The notes under the pieces were generated by a model that worked only from the letters and a program-made list of their open reading frames with translations, made no database searches and was not told the origin of the DNA. DNA of 57,113 bases from Pseudomonadota bacterium (GTDB taxonomy: Bacteria; Pseudomonadota; Alphaproteobacteria; Kiloniellales; JACOMY01), in NCBI GenBank assembly GCA_029781795.1, contig JAKOWB010000057.1, positions 1 through 57,113 of the forward strand, written 5' to 3'. This document shows, piece by piece, positions 41,473 through 50,468 of this stretch (position 1 is its first letter; every line of letters starts with the position of its first letter). The position numbers were made by a program, and so were the translations under genes.

Positions 41473-42285
41473 ATGAGCGAGCGCAGCGTGGTTGCGAAGG
41501 ACGGCACGCGCCTGGCCTATCGCGTCGACGGCGAGGCCGCGCCCGGCGGGCCGCCCTTGCAGGTGATGCTGGTACAGCATGGACTGGGCTTCCGCGGCGA
41601 ATGCTGGAACGCCTGGATGCCGACGCTGCTGGGCGCCGGGTTCCGCGTCATCCGGCCGGACTGGCGCGGCCACGGCCGCTCCGAGCCGCAGCGCGGTGCC
41701 TGGAGCACCGACCAGATGCTCGACGACATGGAGGCCGTGCTCGACGCCGAAGGCGTTGGCGAGGTCCACCTGCTGGGCGAGTCCTGGGGCGGCACCCTGT
41801 GCCTCGCCCTGGCCGGCCGCCTGGGCCGGCGCGTAAAGGCGCTGGGCGTCGTCTCCACTGCCTATGACGGCACTGCCATTGTGAATGCCCGCAGCTTCGC
41901 CCGCGACATCCGCGCCAAGGGTCTGGCGGGCTGGGCCAGGGAGGTGTCGCGCAACAGGTCCCACAACGACGAGGGCCTGCGCGCCTGGTCGGAAGAATCG
42001 ACGCGCACCAGCGACGAGGCCTCGATGATCTCGATCTGCGAGTACATCGTCTCCGAGACCATCGAATCGCGGCTCGCCGGCATAACCGCGCCACTGCTGA
42101 TCATGGCGCCCTTCGCCAGCCACTTTGTCTCGATGGACCTGGCGCGCATGCTCTCCGCCCGGGTGGCGCTGAACGAGATCGCCTGGTTCCCCGGCCACAC
42201 CCACGGCCTGGTGCTGAGCGGCGGGGCGCTCGCGGCTAGCACCCTGCTGAACTTCATCCGCCGCCACACCGGCGGGCCGCGCTAG
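41473..42285 (+). CDS. Alpha/beta hydrolase
   Basis: 270 aa; ATG 41473 follows a perfect AGGAGG. The oxyanion region is VQHGLGFRGECW, the nucleophile elbow GESWGG, and HTHG near the end supplies the histidine. Probable esterase, lactonase or C-C hydrolase for the catabolic block. The gene ends convergent with, and overlaps by four bases, the cyclase gene. Confidence 0.75.
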   Translation: MSERSVVAKDGTRLAYRVDGEAAPGGPPLQVMLVQHGLGFRGECWNAWMPTLLGAGFRVIRPDWRGHGRSEPQRGAWSTDQMLDDMEAVLDAEGVGEVHLLGESWGGTLCLALAGRLGRRVKALGVVSTAYDGTAIVNARSFARDIRAKGLAGWAREVSRNRSHNDEGLRAWSEESTRTSDEASMISICEYIVSETIESRLAGITAPLLIMAPFASHFVSMDLARMLSARVALNEIAWFPGHTHGLVLSGGALAASTLLNFIRRHTGGPR

Positions 42286-43325
42286 ACCGTCGCGATCGGC
42301 GTCGCTGGCGAGCCGACGGCGCCCGGCAGGCGCAGCGGCGGCGCGGTCAGCAGGAAGCGGCTGCGTCCCTCGGCACGCAGGTGCCGGGCCAGCGGCGTCA
42401 GGTGCCAGAGCTCGCCCAGCGGCACGCCGAGCTTGAAGAGGCAGTGCTCGTGCAGCGGCAGCGCCGCTGCCGGTCCCTCGACCGGCACCGCCGGCAGGCG
42501 CTCCACCGCGACGTTGTCGGCGATCAGCGCGCTCAGCCCGCTGTCGCTGATCCAGCGCAGCAGGTCGCGGTCGCGCCCGTCGAGCGAGCAGGCGGTGCGT
42601 TCCAGCACCGCCCCGTCGGGCTGGCCGCCCATGTCCATCACCACCTGACCGAAACCCGTGTGCAGGCAGACCAGGTCGCCGGGCTCCACCGTGATGCGGT
42701 CGGCTTCAAGCACGGCCTTGAGGTCGCGCCAGCCGACCAGCCGCAAGTCGCGGCCGTAGTGCGCCTCCAGGTCGATCATCACCGCGCGGCCCTGCACGCC
42801 GGTCTCGGCCATCTTCTCGATACCCAGGCGCCGGGCGTGGCTGGTGGAGGTCGGGCCGGGCCCCGCGTCCGCCAGATCGTGCGGGCCGACGATGTCGGCG
42901 CCGGGACGGAAGCCGTTGTAGAACACCGGCTCGGCCACACCGTCGCCGTCGGCGTCGAAGTGGCTGCCGATGTGGCAGAAGGAGTCCCACTGCGTCGAGT
43001 ACTGCGTGTGGAGCAGCACGACATCGTCGTTGACGACGTCCGTCGCCCCCTCCGTGTCCCGGCCGATGGGATAGTTGTAGTTGGGCGCGCCGCCCCGCCG
43101 GGTCGGGCGCAAGACGGGGGGATGACGGCGCGGATTGATGACCGTGCCGCCTGGCAGGTCGAGCGGCAGGGAGAGACAGAAGGTCCGCCCCTCCCTTACT
43201 TCCGCCAGGCCCTGCAGCACCTTGGCGGGTGTCAGCAGGTTGAGGCGGCCGAGCTCGTCATCCGGTCCGAAGTCGCCCCAGGTCGAGCCCTCGGGCCGGT
43301 GCTGCCAGCGTTCCGTCTTGCACAC
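42282..43325 (-). CDS. Cyclase-family (metal-dependent) hydrolase
   Basis: 347 aa from GTG 43325, the first start after the divergent promoter that keeps the conserved beginning (WGDFGPDDELGRLNLLTP). The metal motif HIGSHFDADG is the HxGTHxD signature of the cyclase / kynurenine-formamidase-like family, and VMIDLEAHYG and VCLHTGFGQ support it. Members hydrolyse cyclic amides or lactones. The promoter side faces the IlvD-like gene. Confidence 0.75.
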   Translation of the reverse strand: MCKTERWQHRPEGSTWGDFGPDDELGRLNLLTPAKVLQGLAEVREGRTFCLSLPLDLPGGTVINPRRHPPVLRPTRRGGAPNYNYPIGRDTEGATDVVNDDVVLLHTQYSTQWDSFCHIGSHFDADGDGVAEPVFYNGFRPGADIVGPHDLADAGPGPTSTSHARRLGIEKMAETGVQGRAVMIDLEAHYGRDLRLVGWRDLKAVLEADRITVEPGDLVCLHTGFGQVVMDMGGQPDGAVLERTACSLDGRDRDLLRWISDSGLSALIADNVAVERLPAVPVEGPAAALPLHEHCLFKLGVPLGELWHLTPLARHLRAEGRSRFLLTAPPLRLPGAVGSPATPIATV

Positions 43326-43494
43326 GCCTTGCTGCTCCCTGTGGCCCCCGGCTTGTAAGCGCTGCAAGGATCTTCCGGTGTCTCGCGTAGCCTGGCAAGG
43401 CGATGCGGGCGGGCGCCGCCCCTTCACCGGCTCCTTGAAAACCGTCACCCTGGCACCCCAGGCGCCGCACGGCGGCGGATCGAGGAGCAGAGCG

Positions 43495-45216
43495 ATGACC
43501 GAGGAGTCCAAGGATGCGAGTGCGGTCGGACTGGCGCGTGGCCTGACCAACTACGGTGACCGCGACTTCTCGCTCTACCTGCGCCGCTCCTTCGCCCGCT
43601 CAACCGGCCTCTCCAGCGAGATGCTGGCGAAGCCGGTGGTCGGCATCGCCTTTACGCCCAGCGGATTCAACAACTGCCACCGCCACTTCCCCGAACTGCT
43701 GGAGGCGGTGAAGCGTGGTGTACTGGCGGCCGGTGGTCTGCCGCTGGAGTTCCCCACCGTCTCGCTGGGCGAGATCTTCCTCAACCCCACCAGCCTCATG
43801 TTCCGCAACCTCATGTCGATGGACACCGAGGAGATGATCCGCGCCCAGCCGATGGACGCGGTCGTACTGATGGGCGGCTGCGACAAGACCGTGCCGGCGC
43901 AGCTCATGGGCGCGCTCTCCGCCGACCGGCCGGCGATCCAGCTCGTCGCCGGGCCGATGATGACCGGCCGCCACCAGGGTGAGCGCCTCGGCGCCTGCAC
44001 CGACTGCCGCCGCTTCTGGGCGCGCTTCCGCGCCGGCGAGATAGATCGTGCCGGCATCGAGCGGATCGAGGGACGCCTGGCCACCACGGCCGGTACCTGC
44101 GCCGTCATGGGCACGGCCAGCACCATGGCCTGCATCGCCGAGGCGCTGGGCCTGATGCTGCCGGGCACCGCGGCGATTCCGGCGGTGCATGCCGACCGCC
44201 TGCGCGCCGCCGAGGCGACGGGCACCGCCGCGGTTGCGCTGACCCGGCGTCCGATCCGGCCGAGCCAGCTCGTGACAGAGAAGAGCGTCGAGAACGCACT
44301 GCGCGTGCTGCTGGCACTTGGCGGCTCGACCAATGCCATCATCCACCTGACGGCCATAGCCGGGCGCGCCGGCAGCGCCATCACGCTGGACCGGCTGAAC
44401 GCGCTCAGCGCCACCACGCCGGTGCTGGTGAACCTGAAGCCGACCGGTACGCATTACATGGAGGACTTCTTCGCCGCCGGCGGCGTCGGCGCCCTGCTCG
44501 CCGGCCTGAAGCCACTGCTGCATCTCGATTGCCTGACCGTCACCGGCGAGACGCTGGGCGAGCGCCTGGCGGCGGCGGGCGAGGGCTGGGTCGACCGCGC
44601 GGTGATCCGCGCGCCGGCCGATCCGGTGGAGCCGCAGGGCGGCCTCATCGCGCTCTTCGGCAGCCTGGCACCGGGCGGCGCCATCCTGAAACGCTCCGCC
44701 GCGGATGCGCGGCTCTTCGAGCGCGAGGGGAGGGCAGTGGTCTTCTCCTCGCTGGAGGATCTCTCGCGGCGCATCGACTCGCCCGACCTGGAGGTGACGG
44801 CGGAGGATTTCCTGGTGCTGCAGAATGCCGGGCCGACCAGCGACAGCGGGATGCCCGAGGCGGGCTACCTGCCGATCCCGGCCAAGCTGGCGCGCGCCGG
44901 GGTCAAGGACATGGTGCGCATCTCCGACGCGCGCATGAGCGGCACGGCCTTCGGCACCGTGGTGCTGCACGTGACGCCCGAGGCCGCCGCCGGCGGTCCG
45001 TTGGCCCTGGTGCGGGACGGTGACCGCATCCGCCTCAGTGTCTCGGCCGGGCGCCTCGACCTGCTGGTCGCCGAGGAGGAGCTGGCGCGCCGCCGCGCCG
45101 CCCTGCCGCCACCCCGCCCGGTGCCGGCGCGCGGCTACGCGCGGCTCTATCGCCAGTCGGTACTGCAGGCCGACCGTGGCTGCGACTTCGATTTCCTGAC
45201 CGCAGCGGGGCGATGA
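43495..45216 (+). CDS. IlvD/Edd-family dehydratase
   Basis: 573 aa from ATG 43495 behind GAGGAG. The iron-sulfur cysteines lie in FNNCHRH, MGGCDKT and AGTCAVMGTASTMACI; the C-terminal ISDARMSGTAFGTVVLHVTP is the family signature. It removes water from dihydroxy acids. Neighbourhood (HpaI aldolase, FAH, SDR and HIBADH genes, no ilvC or ilvB) favours a sugar-acid or related dehydratase over branched-chain synthesis. Confidence 0.85.
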   Translation: MTEESKDASAVGLARGLTNYGDRDFSLYLRRSFARSTGLSSEMLAKPVVGIAFTPSGFNNCHRHFPELLEAVKRGVLAAGGLPLEFPTVSLGEIFLNPTSLMFRNLMSMDTEEMIRAQPMDAVVLMGGCDKTVPAQLMGALSADRPAIQLVAGPMMTGRHQGERLGACTDCRRFWARFRAGEIDRAGIERIEGRLATTAGTCAVMGTASTMACIAEALGLMLPGTAAIPAVHADRLRAAEATGTAAVALTRRPIRPSQLVTEKSVENALRVLLALGGSTNAIIHLTAIAGRAGSAITLDRLNALSATTPVLVNLKPTGTHYMEDFFAAGGVGALLAGLKPLLHLDCLTVTGETLGERLAAAGEGWVDRAVIRAPADPVEPQGGLIALFGSLAPGGAILKRSAADARLFEREGRAVVFSSLEDLSRRIDSPDLEVTAEDFLVLQNAGPTSDSGMPEAGYLPIPAKLARAGVKDMVRISDARMSGTAFGTVVLHVTPEAAAGGPLALVRDGDRIRLSVSAGRLDLLVAEEELARRRAALPPPRPVPARGYARLYRQSVLQADRGCDFDFLTAAGR

Positions 45217-45238
45217 GGCACGGCGCTTTGGCGGACGA

Positions 45239-45637
45239 CTAGCGCTGCCGGACGCGCAGGTTGTTCTGGGTGTGGGCGACGCCGGCGACGCTGTCGGCGA
45301 TGTCTTCGGCCAGGCGCTTCTGCTCGAGCGACTCGACCGTGCCGTCGAGCGTGACCTCCGCCTTCCTGACGTTCACCGTGACATCGCCGGGGTCGAGGTG
45401 CCCGTGCTCGGTCATGCGCACGCAGACGTCGTCGTGGATACGTTCGTCCGCGCGCCGGAAGCCCTTGGGGCCGCGACCGCCGTGCGGACCCTGCTCCGTG
45501 CGCCAGTAGTCGCGATCGACGTGCCGCAGCCAGCCGCGCGCCTGGTCAAGGGCGCGATCGATGGCATTGCGCTCATGCTCCCGAGGGCGCGACGCTGGCG
45601 GTGTGCGCTCCCGGTCCTGGGGGGCAGGTCGTGCCAT
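45239..45637 (-). CDS. BON-domain protein
   Basis: 132 aa from ATG 45637; an ATG two codons earlier (45643) is too close to the GAGGAGGA Shine-Dalgarno. The N terminus is charged and probably flexible (ERNAIDRALDQARGWLRHV); the C-terminal 70 residues form a BON domain (IHDDVCVRMTEHGHLDPGDV, VTLDGTVESLEQKRLAEDIA). There is no signal peptide. BON domains bind lipid or aid envelope stress responses. It stands apart from its neighbours functionally. Confidence 0.75.
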   Translation of the reverse strand: MARPAPQDRERTPPASRPREHERNAIDRALDQARGWLRHVDRDYWRTEQGPHGGRGPKGFRRADERIHDDVCVRMTEHGHLDPGDVTVNVRKAEVTLDGTVESLEQKRLAEDIADSVAGVAHTQNNLRVRQR

Positions 45638-45734
45638 AGGCATTCCTCCTCGGCTCGATTGTGCCTGGTACTAGAAAGAAAGCGCACTTGCGCCCTCAGC
45701 GGTTCCGGCCCTTCGCCGCGGCATCCTGTCCGGC

Positions 45735-48700
45735 CTACTCGGCCGCGGCCGCATCCTGCTGGGCGCCCGTGGGCCAGGCCGCCAGGATCTCGGCCAGCCG
45801 GGCGCGGGCCTTGTCCTCGCTGGCCGCCTTGACGTGTCCGAAGCCGCGGATCGCTAGCGGCAGCGCGGCGGCAGACACGGCGAGGGCATGGTTTCCGGCC
45901 GTGAGCTGCGGCAGCAGGCTGCCGGTTAGCAAGGCCTCGTAGTCGGCGATGAGCTGCCGTTCCCGGCGCCGTTCCTGCGTGCGGCCAAAGGGATCGGCCC
46001 AGGTGCCGCGCAGCCGCTTCATCCGCGCCAGCAGGCGGAAGACAGGCAGGATCCAGGGCCCGAAGCGCATCTTCCGCGGCTCGCCCGTGAGAAGGTCGCG
46101 CCGCGCCAGCAGCGGCGGCGCCAGGTGGAAGGCCAGGCGCCCGCCGGCGAAGCCCTCGCGGAGGCTGGCGAGGAAGGCAGGATCGCTGTGCAGCCGCGCC
46201 ACCTCGTACTCGTCCTTGTAGGCCAGCAGCTTGAAGTAGCTGCGGGCCACCGCCTCGGCCAGGGCGCCGTTGCCGGGCGCCACGCGTGCCTCGGCCGCCA
46301 CGGTCTTCTCGACCAGCGCGCGGTAGCGCGCGGCCAAGGCGGCGTCCTGATAACGCGTCAACTCCTCGGCGCGGATGCGGACGATTTCCTCCAGCGTGGT
46401 GGCGGCCGACGCCGGTGCCGGCCGGGCGGCGACCAATGCGGGATCGTGCGCCAGCGCGCGACCCCAGGCGAAGGCGGCCTTGTTCATGGCGACGGCGGTG
46501 CCGTTCATCTCGATCGCCGTCAGGATCGCGGCCTCGGTCAGCGGCAGGCGCCCGCGCTGCCAGGCCAGGCCCATGGCCAGGGTGTTGGCGCCCACCGCGT
46601 CGCCCAGCAGCGACTCGGCCAGGGCCGAAAGATCGGCAAAGGTCGCATCGGCCTGCGCGGCGATGCGCTGCTTCATCTGCCGGTCGGGTAGATAGAGGTC
46701 GGGCTTGCCGGTGAAGTCGCCGGTCATCACGACGTGGTCGTTGACCAGCGCCACCGCGTCCTTGCCGAGAAGCTGCAGGACCTCCGGCCCCGCGGCTACG
46801 GCGAGGTCGCAGCCGATCAGCGTGTCGGCCTCGCCGCGTGCCAGGCGCACCGGCCCGCGCGCGTCCGGGTCGGGCGCGATGCGCAGGTGCGTCGTCACCT
46901 CGCCGCCCTTCTGTGCCAGGCCGATCTGGTCCATTACCGTGACGCCGCGCCCATCCAGGTGCGCCGCCATACCGAGGATGGCGCCCACCGTGACGATGCC
47001 GGTGCCGCCGATGCCGCCGATCACCAGCCGCGCCGTGCGGCCGAAGTCGATCTCCGGCGCCGGCACGCGCGGCGGCTGGCGCTCTGCGGCTGCCGGCCGG
47101 CGCGGCAAGCCGCCCTCGACCGTGATGAAGCTGGGGCAGAAGCCCTCGACGCAGGTCTGGTCCTGGTTGCAGCTCGTCTGGTCGATGCGCCGCTTGCGGC
47201 CGAACTCGGTCTCCAGCGGCACGATCGACACGCAGTTCGACTTGGCGCCGCAGTCGCCGCAGCCCTCGCAGACCGCAGGGTTGATCACCACGCGCCTGCC
47301 GGCGTCGGGCAGCAGCCCGCGCTTGCGGCGTCGCCGCTTCTCGGCAGCGCAGACCTGGTCATAGATCAGCACCGTGACACCGGGAATCGCGCGCAGTTCG
47401 CGCTGCACCGCCTCCAGTTCGGCGCGTGGAGCGACCGTGACGCCGGGCGGTAGCCCGCTACCAATGTGACGCTCAGGCTCCTCTGCGACGATGCGGATGC
47501 GCGCCGCGCCCTCGGCGGCGAGTTGCCGGGCGATCTGCGCCACGGTGAAGCCGCCCTCTGCCGCCTGGCCGCCGGTCATGGCGACGGCATCGTTGTAAAG
47601 CAGCTTGTAGGTGATGGTAACGCCGGCGGCGATGGCTGCGCGCACGGCGAGCAGGCCGGAGTGCGCATAGGTGCCGTCGCCCAGGTTGACGAAGACGTGC
47701 TTCGTTTCGGTGAAGTGCGCCTGGCCGATCCAGCTCGCCCCTTCGCCGCCCATCTGGGTGAAGGTGGTGGTATCGCGGTCCATCCACTGCGCCATGTAGT
47801 GGCAGCCGATGCCGGCCAGCGCGCGGCTGCCCTCGGGCACCAGGGTCGAGCGGTTGTGCGGGCAGCCGGAGCAGAAGTAGGGCAGGCGCCTGGCCAGCGA
47901 GGCCTCGCCGGCCGCGCCCGGCGCCAGCGCCGCCAGCCGTTCCGACAGGTCGCCGCCGAGGCCCAGCGCGCTCAGCCGTCCGCCGATCAGCCGCGCGAGG
48001 TGGTCGGTGGCGAAGGCGGCGCGCGGCGAGAGCAATGGCTGGCCCGTGGCGTCGAGCTTGCCGAGCAGGCGCGGCCGGCTGGCGGGATCCAGGGTCAGCA
48101 GCGTGCGCGCCACCTGGTCCTCGACCAGCGGGCGCTTCTCCTCCACCACCAGCAGCTCCTCGGCGCCGGCCGCGAGCTGGCGCACGAAGTCGGCATCCAG
48201 CGGCCAGGGCATGCCGATGGCGGCGAGGCCGACGCCGCGCTCGGCCAGGCCGCTCGGCTCCAGGCCGAGCAGCCCCAGGGCCTGCTCCACGTCCGGCCGC
48301 GACTTGCCGACCGCCAGGATGACCAGGCGGCGGCGCCCGGCGCCGGGGTCGGCGATAACACGGTTGAGGCCATTGGCGCGGCCGAAGGCAACGGCCGCCG
48401 GCAGGCGCAGGTCGAAGAGACGGCGCTCCTGCTCCAGCGGCGAGTCCGGCCAGCGGATCGAGACGTCGTCCGGGAGCCCGTCAGGCCGCACGATGGCGGG
48501 CAGGGTCTCGGCCAAGTCGAGCGAGGCGGCGGAATCCATCGTATCGGCCAGCGCCTTCATGCCGACCCAGAGGCCGGTGGCGCGCGACAGGGCCCAGCCG
48601 ATCAGGCCGAAGCGCAGGACCTCGGCCACGTCGGCCGGCTGCAGCACCGGAATCGAGGCGTCGAGAAAGGCATAGTCCGACTGCGAGGGCAGGCTGGCCG

Positions 48701-49166
48701 ACTTGCAGGCATGATCGTCGCCGGCGATGGCCAGCACGCCGCCGTGCCGCGCCGTGCCGGCGGCATTGGCGTGCTTCAGCACGTCGCCGGAGCGGTCGAC
48801 GCCCGGGCTCTTGGCGTACCAGAGGGCGAAGACGCCGTCGCGCGTGGCGCCGGGCGAGAGGCCGATCTGCTGCGTGCCCCAGACGCTGGTCGCCGCCAGG
48901 TCCTCGTTGAGTCCGGGCTGGAAGACGATGTCCTCCCGCGCCAGGTGCGCCTTGGCCGACCAGAGCTCCCGGTCGTAGGTACCGAGCGGCGAGCCGCGAT
49001 AGCCGGAGATGAAGCCGGCCGTGTTGCGCCCCGCCGCGCGGTCCAGCCGCCGCTGCACCAGCGGCAGGCGCACCAGCGCCTGCACGCCGGTCAGGTAGAT
49101 GCGGCCCCGGTCCAGCGCGTACTTGTCGTCCAGCGTTACCTTGCGCTGCTGCACGCCGCTGTCCAT
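45735..49166 (-). CDS. Indolepyruvate ferredoxin oxidoreductase, fused alpha-gamma form
   Basis: 1143 aa from ATG 49166. The N-terminal part binds thiamine diphosphate (YFCSGCPHNRST, FVNLGDGTYAHSG), the centre near residue 635 has iron-sulfur ligands (CEGCGDCGAKSNC), and the C-terminal part is the gamma domain (IGGIGGTGIVTVGAILGMAA). It decarboxylates aryl- or branched 2-keto acids to acyl-CoA, reducing ferredoxin. It follows the acyl-CoA dehydrogenase gene by eight bases, so the acyl-CoA it makes may pass into that pathway. Confidence 0.88.
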   Translation of the reverse strand: MDSGVQQRKVTLDDKYALDRGRIYLTGVQALVRLPLVQRRLDRAAGRNTAGFISGYRGSPLGTYDRELWSAKAHLAREDIVFQPGLNEDLAATSVWGTQQIGLSPGATRDGVFALWYAKSPGVDRSGDVLKHANAAGTARHGGVLAIAGDDHACKSASLPSQSDYAFLDASIPVLQPADVAEVLRFGLIGWALSRATGLWVGMKALADTMDSAASLDLAETLPAIVRPDGLPDDVSIRWPDSPLEQERRLFDLRLPAAVAFGRANGLNRVIADPGAGRRRLVILAVGKSRPDVEQALGLLGLEPSGLAERGVGLAAIGMPWPLDADFVRQLAAGAEELLVVEEKRPLVEDQVARTLLTLDPASRPRLLGKLDATGQPLLSPRAAFATDHLARLIGGRLSALGLGGDLSERLAALAPGAAGEASLARRLPYFCSGCPHNRSTLVPEGSRALAGIGCHYMAQWMDRDTTTFTQMGGEGASWIGQAHFTETKHVFVNLGDGTYAHSGLLAVRAAIAAGVTITYKLLYNDAVAMTGGQAAEGGFTVAQIARQLAAEGAARIRIVAEEPERHIGSGLPPGVTVAPRAELEAVQRELRAIPGVTVLIYDQVCAAEKRRRRKRGLLPDAGRRVVINPAVCEGCGDCGAKSNCVSIVPLETEFGRKRRIDQTSCNQDQTCVEGFCPSFITVEGGLPRRPAAAERQPPRVPAPEIDFGRTARLVIGGIGGTGIVTVGAILGMAAHLDGRGVTVMDQIGLAQKGGEVTTHLRIAPDPDARGPVRLARGEADTLIGCDLAVAAGPEVLQLLGKDAVALVNDHVVMTGDFTGKPDLYLPDRQMKQRIAAQADATFADLSALAESLLGDAVGANTLAMGLAWQRGRLPLTEAAILTAIEMNGTAVAMNKAAFAWGRALAHDPALVAARPAPASAATTLEEIVRIRAEELTRYQDAALAARYRALVEKTVAAEARVAPGNGALAEAVARSYFKLLAYKDEYEVARLHSDPAFLASLREGFAGGRLAFHLAPPLLARRDLLTGEPRKMRFGPWILPVFRLLARMKRLRGTWADPFGRTQERRRERQLIADYEALLTGSLLPQLTAGNHALAVSAAALPLAIRGFGHVKAASEDKARARLAEILAAWPTGAQQDAAAAE

Positions 49167-49174
49167 GGTCTGCC

Positions 49175-50344
49175 TCACAGGCGCTTGGCGACTTCTTCCA
49201 GCATGACCTCGGTCGCGCCGCCGCCGATGGCCTGGACCCGCGCGTCGCGCGCCATGCGCTCGATGGCGCTTTCGCGCATGAAGCCCATGCCGCCGTGGAA
49301 CTGCACGCAGTCGTACATCACCTTGTTCACCAGCTCGCCGCAATAGGCCTTCAGCATCGAGACCTCGCGCGTCACGTCCTGTCCCTGCGCGTCGCGCCAG
49401 GCGGTGGCGTAGACGAGTTGGCGCCCAGCCTCGACCTCGGCCGCGCGCATCGCCAGGCGCTGGCGGATCGCCTGCTTCTGCCAGAGCGGGGCGCCGAAGG
49501 CCTGGCGCGTCTTGACCTGTTCCAGCGTCAGGTCGAGCGCGGCCTGCGCCTCGCCCATCGCCATGGCGCCGATCACGATGCGCTCGTTCTGGAAGTTCTT
49601 CATGATGGCGTAGAAGCCGCGGCCCTCCTCGCCAAGAATGGCGTCGGCCGGCAGGCGGCAGTCCTCGAACACCAGCTCGGCCGTGTCGGAGGAGCGCCAG
49701 CCGTGCTTGTCGAGCGCGCGCCCGACGCGGAAGCCCGGCGTGCCCTTCTCGACCAGGAACATGGTCACGGCCTTGGCGCCGCCGTCCAGCGGCCCGGTCT
49801 TGGCGGCGACGCAGTAGAGGTCGCCATGCACGCCGTTGGTGATGAACATCTTGGTGCCGTTCAGCACCCAGCCCTCGTTGCTACGGCGGGCGGTGGTGCG
49901 GATGCTTTTCACGTCCGAGCCGGCGCCCGGCTCGGTGACGGCGACGGCGCAGATCGTCTCGCCGGCGATCACCTTGGGCATCCAGCGCGCCTTCTGCTCC
50001 ACGCTGCCCGCGTTGTGGAGATGGACCGAGGCCATGTCGGTGTGGACCAGCGCGGTGATGGCGACGCCGGAGTAGGTCGAACGTCCCAGTTCCTCGGCCA
50101 GCACCACGGTCGCCAGCGTGTCCATGGCCGAGCCGCCATAGGCCTCGGGGTAGCGGATGCCGAAGAAGCCGAGCTCGCCCATGCGGCGCAGCACCGCGCG
50201 TGGCACCAGCCCGGCCTTCTCCCAGGCGTCGCCGTGCGGCTTGATCTCCTCCTCGACGAAGCGGCGCACCTGGTCGCGCAGCATCTCGTGCTCGGCCGAG
50301 AAGAAGACCGAGGTGCCGCCGGCCGGCGCTCTGCTGTCAGGCAT
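49175..50344 (-). CDS. Acyl-CoA dehydrogenase
   Basis: 389 aa from ATG 50344, with GGGAGAG upstream. AVAVTEPGAGSDVKSI is the FAD/substrate signature, NGTKMFITNGVHGDLY the middle beta domain and VQFHGGMGFMRES the C-terminal signature. It introduces an alpha-beta double bond in an acyl-CoA, giving electrons to ETF. It diverges from the carboxylase operon across a TetR-like palindrome, so both arms are probably controlled together. Confidence 0.9.
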   Translation of the reverse strand: MPDSRAPAGGTSVFFSAEHEMLRDQVRRFVEEEIKPHGDAWEKAGLVPRAVLRRMGELGFFGIRYPEAYGGSAMDTLATVVLAEELGRSTYSGVAITALVHTDMASVHLHNAGSVEQKARWMPKVIAGETICAVAVTEPGAGSDVKSIRTTARRSNEGWVLNGTKMFITNGVHGDLYCVAAKTGPLDGGAKAVTMFLVEKGTPGFRVGRALDKHGWRSSDTAELVFEDCRLPADAILGEEGRGFYAIMKNFQNERIVIGAMAMGEAQAALDLTLEQVKTRQAFGAPLWQKQAIRQRLAMRAAEVEAGRQLVYATAWRDAQGQDVTREVSMLKAYCGELVNKVMYDCVQFHGGMGFMRESAIERMARDARVQAIGGGATEVMLEEVAKRL

Positions 50345-50398
50345 CGTTCTCTCCCTGCGGTCCGCGGCCCCGCGAACTCTCGTTGTCCTGGACAATCG

Positions 50399-50412
50399 AA
50401 CATACGTTAGTT
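50399..50412. promoter_or_regulatory. Candidate TetR operator in the divergent promoter
   Basis: AACATACGTTAGTT, a palindrome-like site with ACGT at its centre and AAC/GTT arms, sits in the middle of the 124-base gap between the acyl-CoA dehydrogenase and carboxylase genes. TetR regulators of acyl-CoA operons commonly bind sites of this type. The TetR gene at 54497-55129 closes the same cluster. Confidence 0.45.
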
Positions 50413-50468
50413 AGCTAGTCTCTCAAGTCAATTCGGCAGGCATTTCCGGCACCAGGAGGAGAGGTGGC

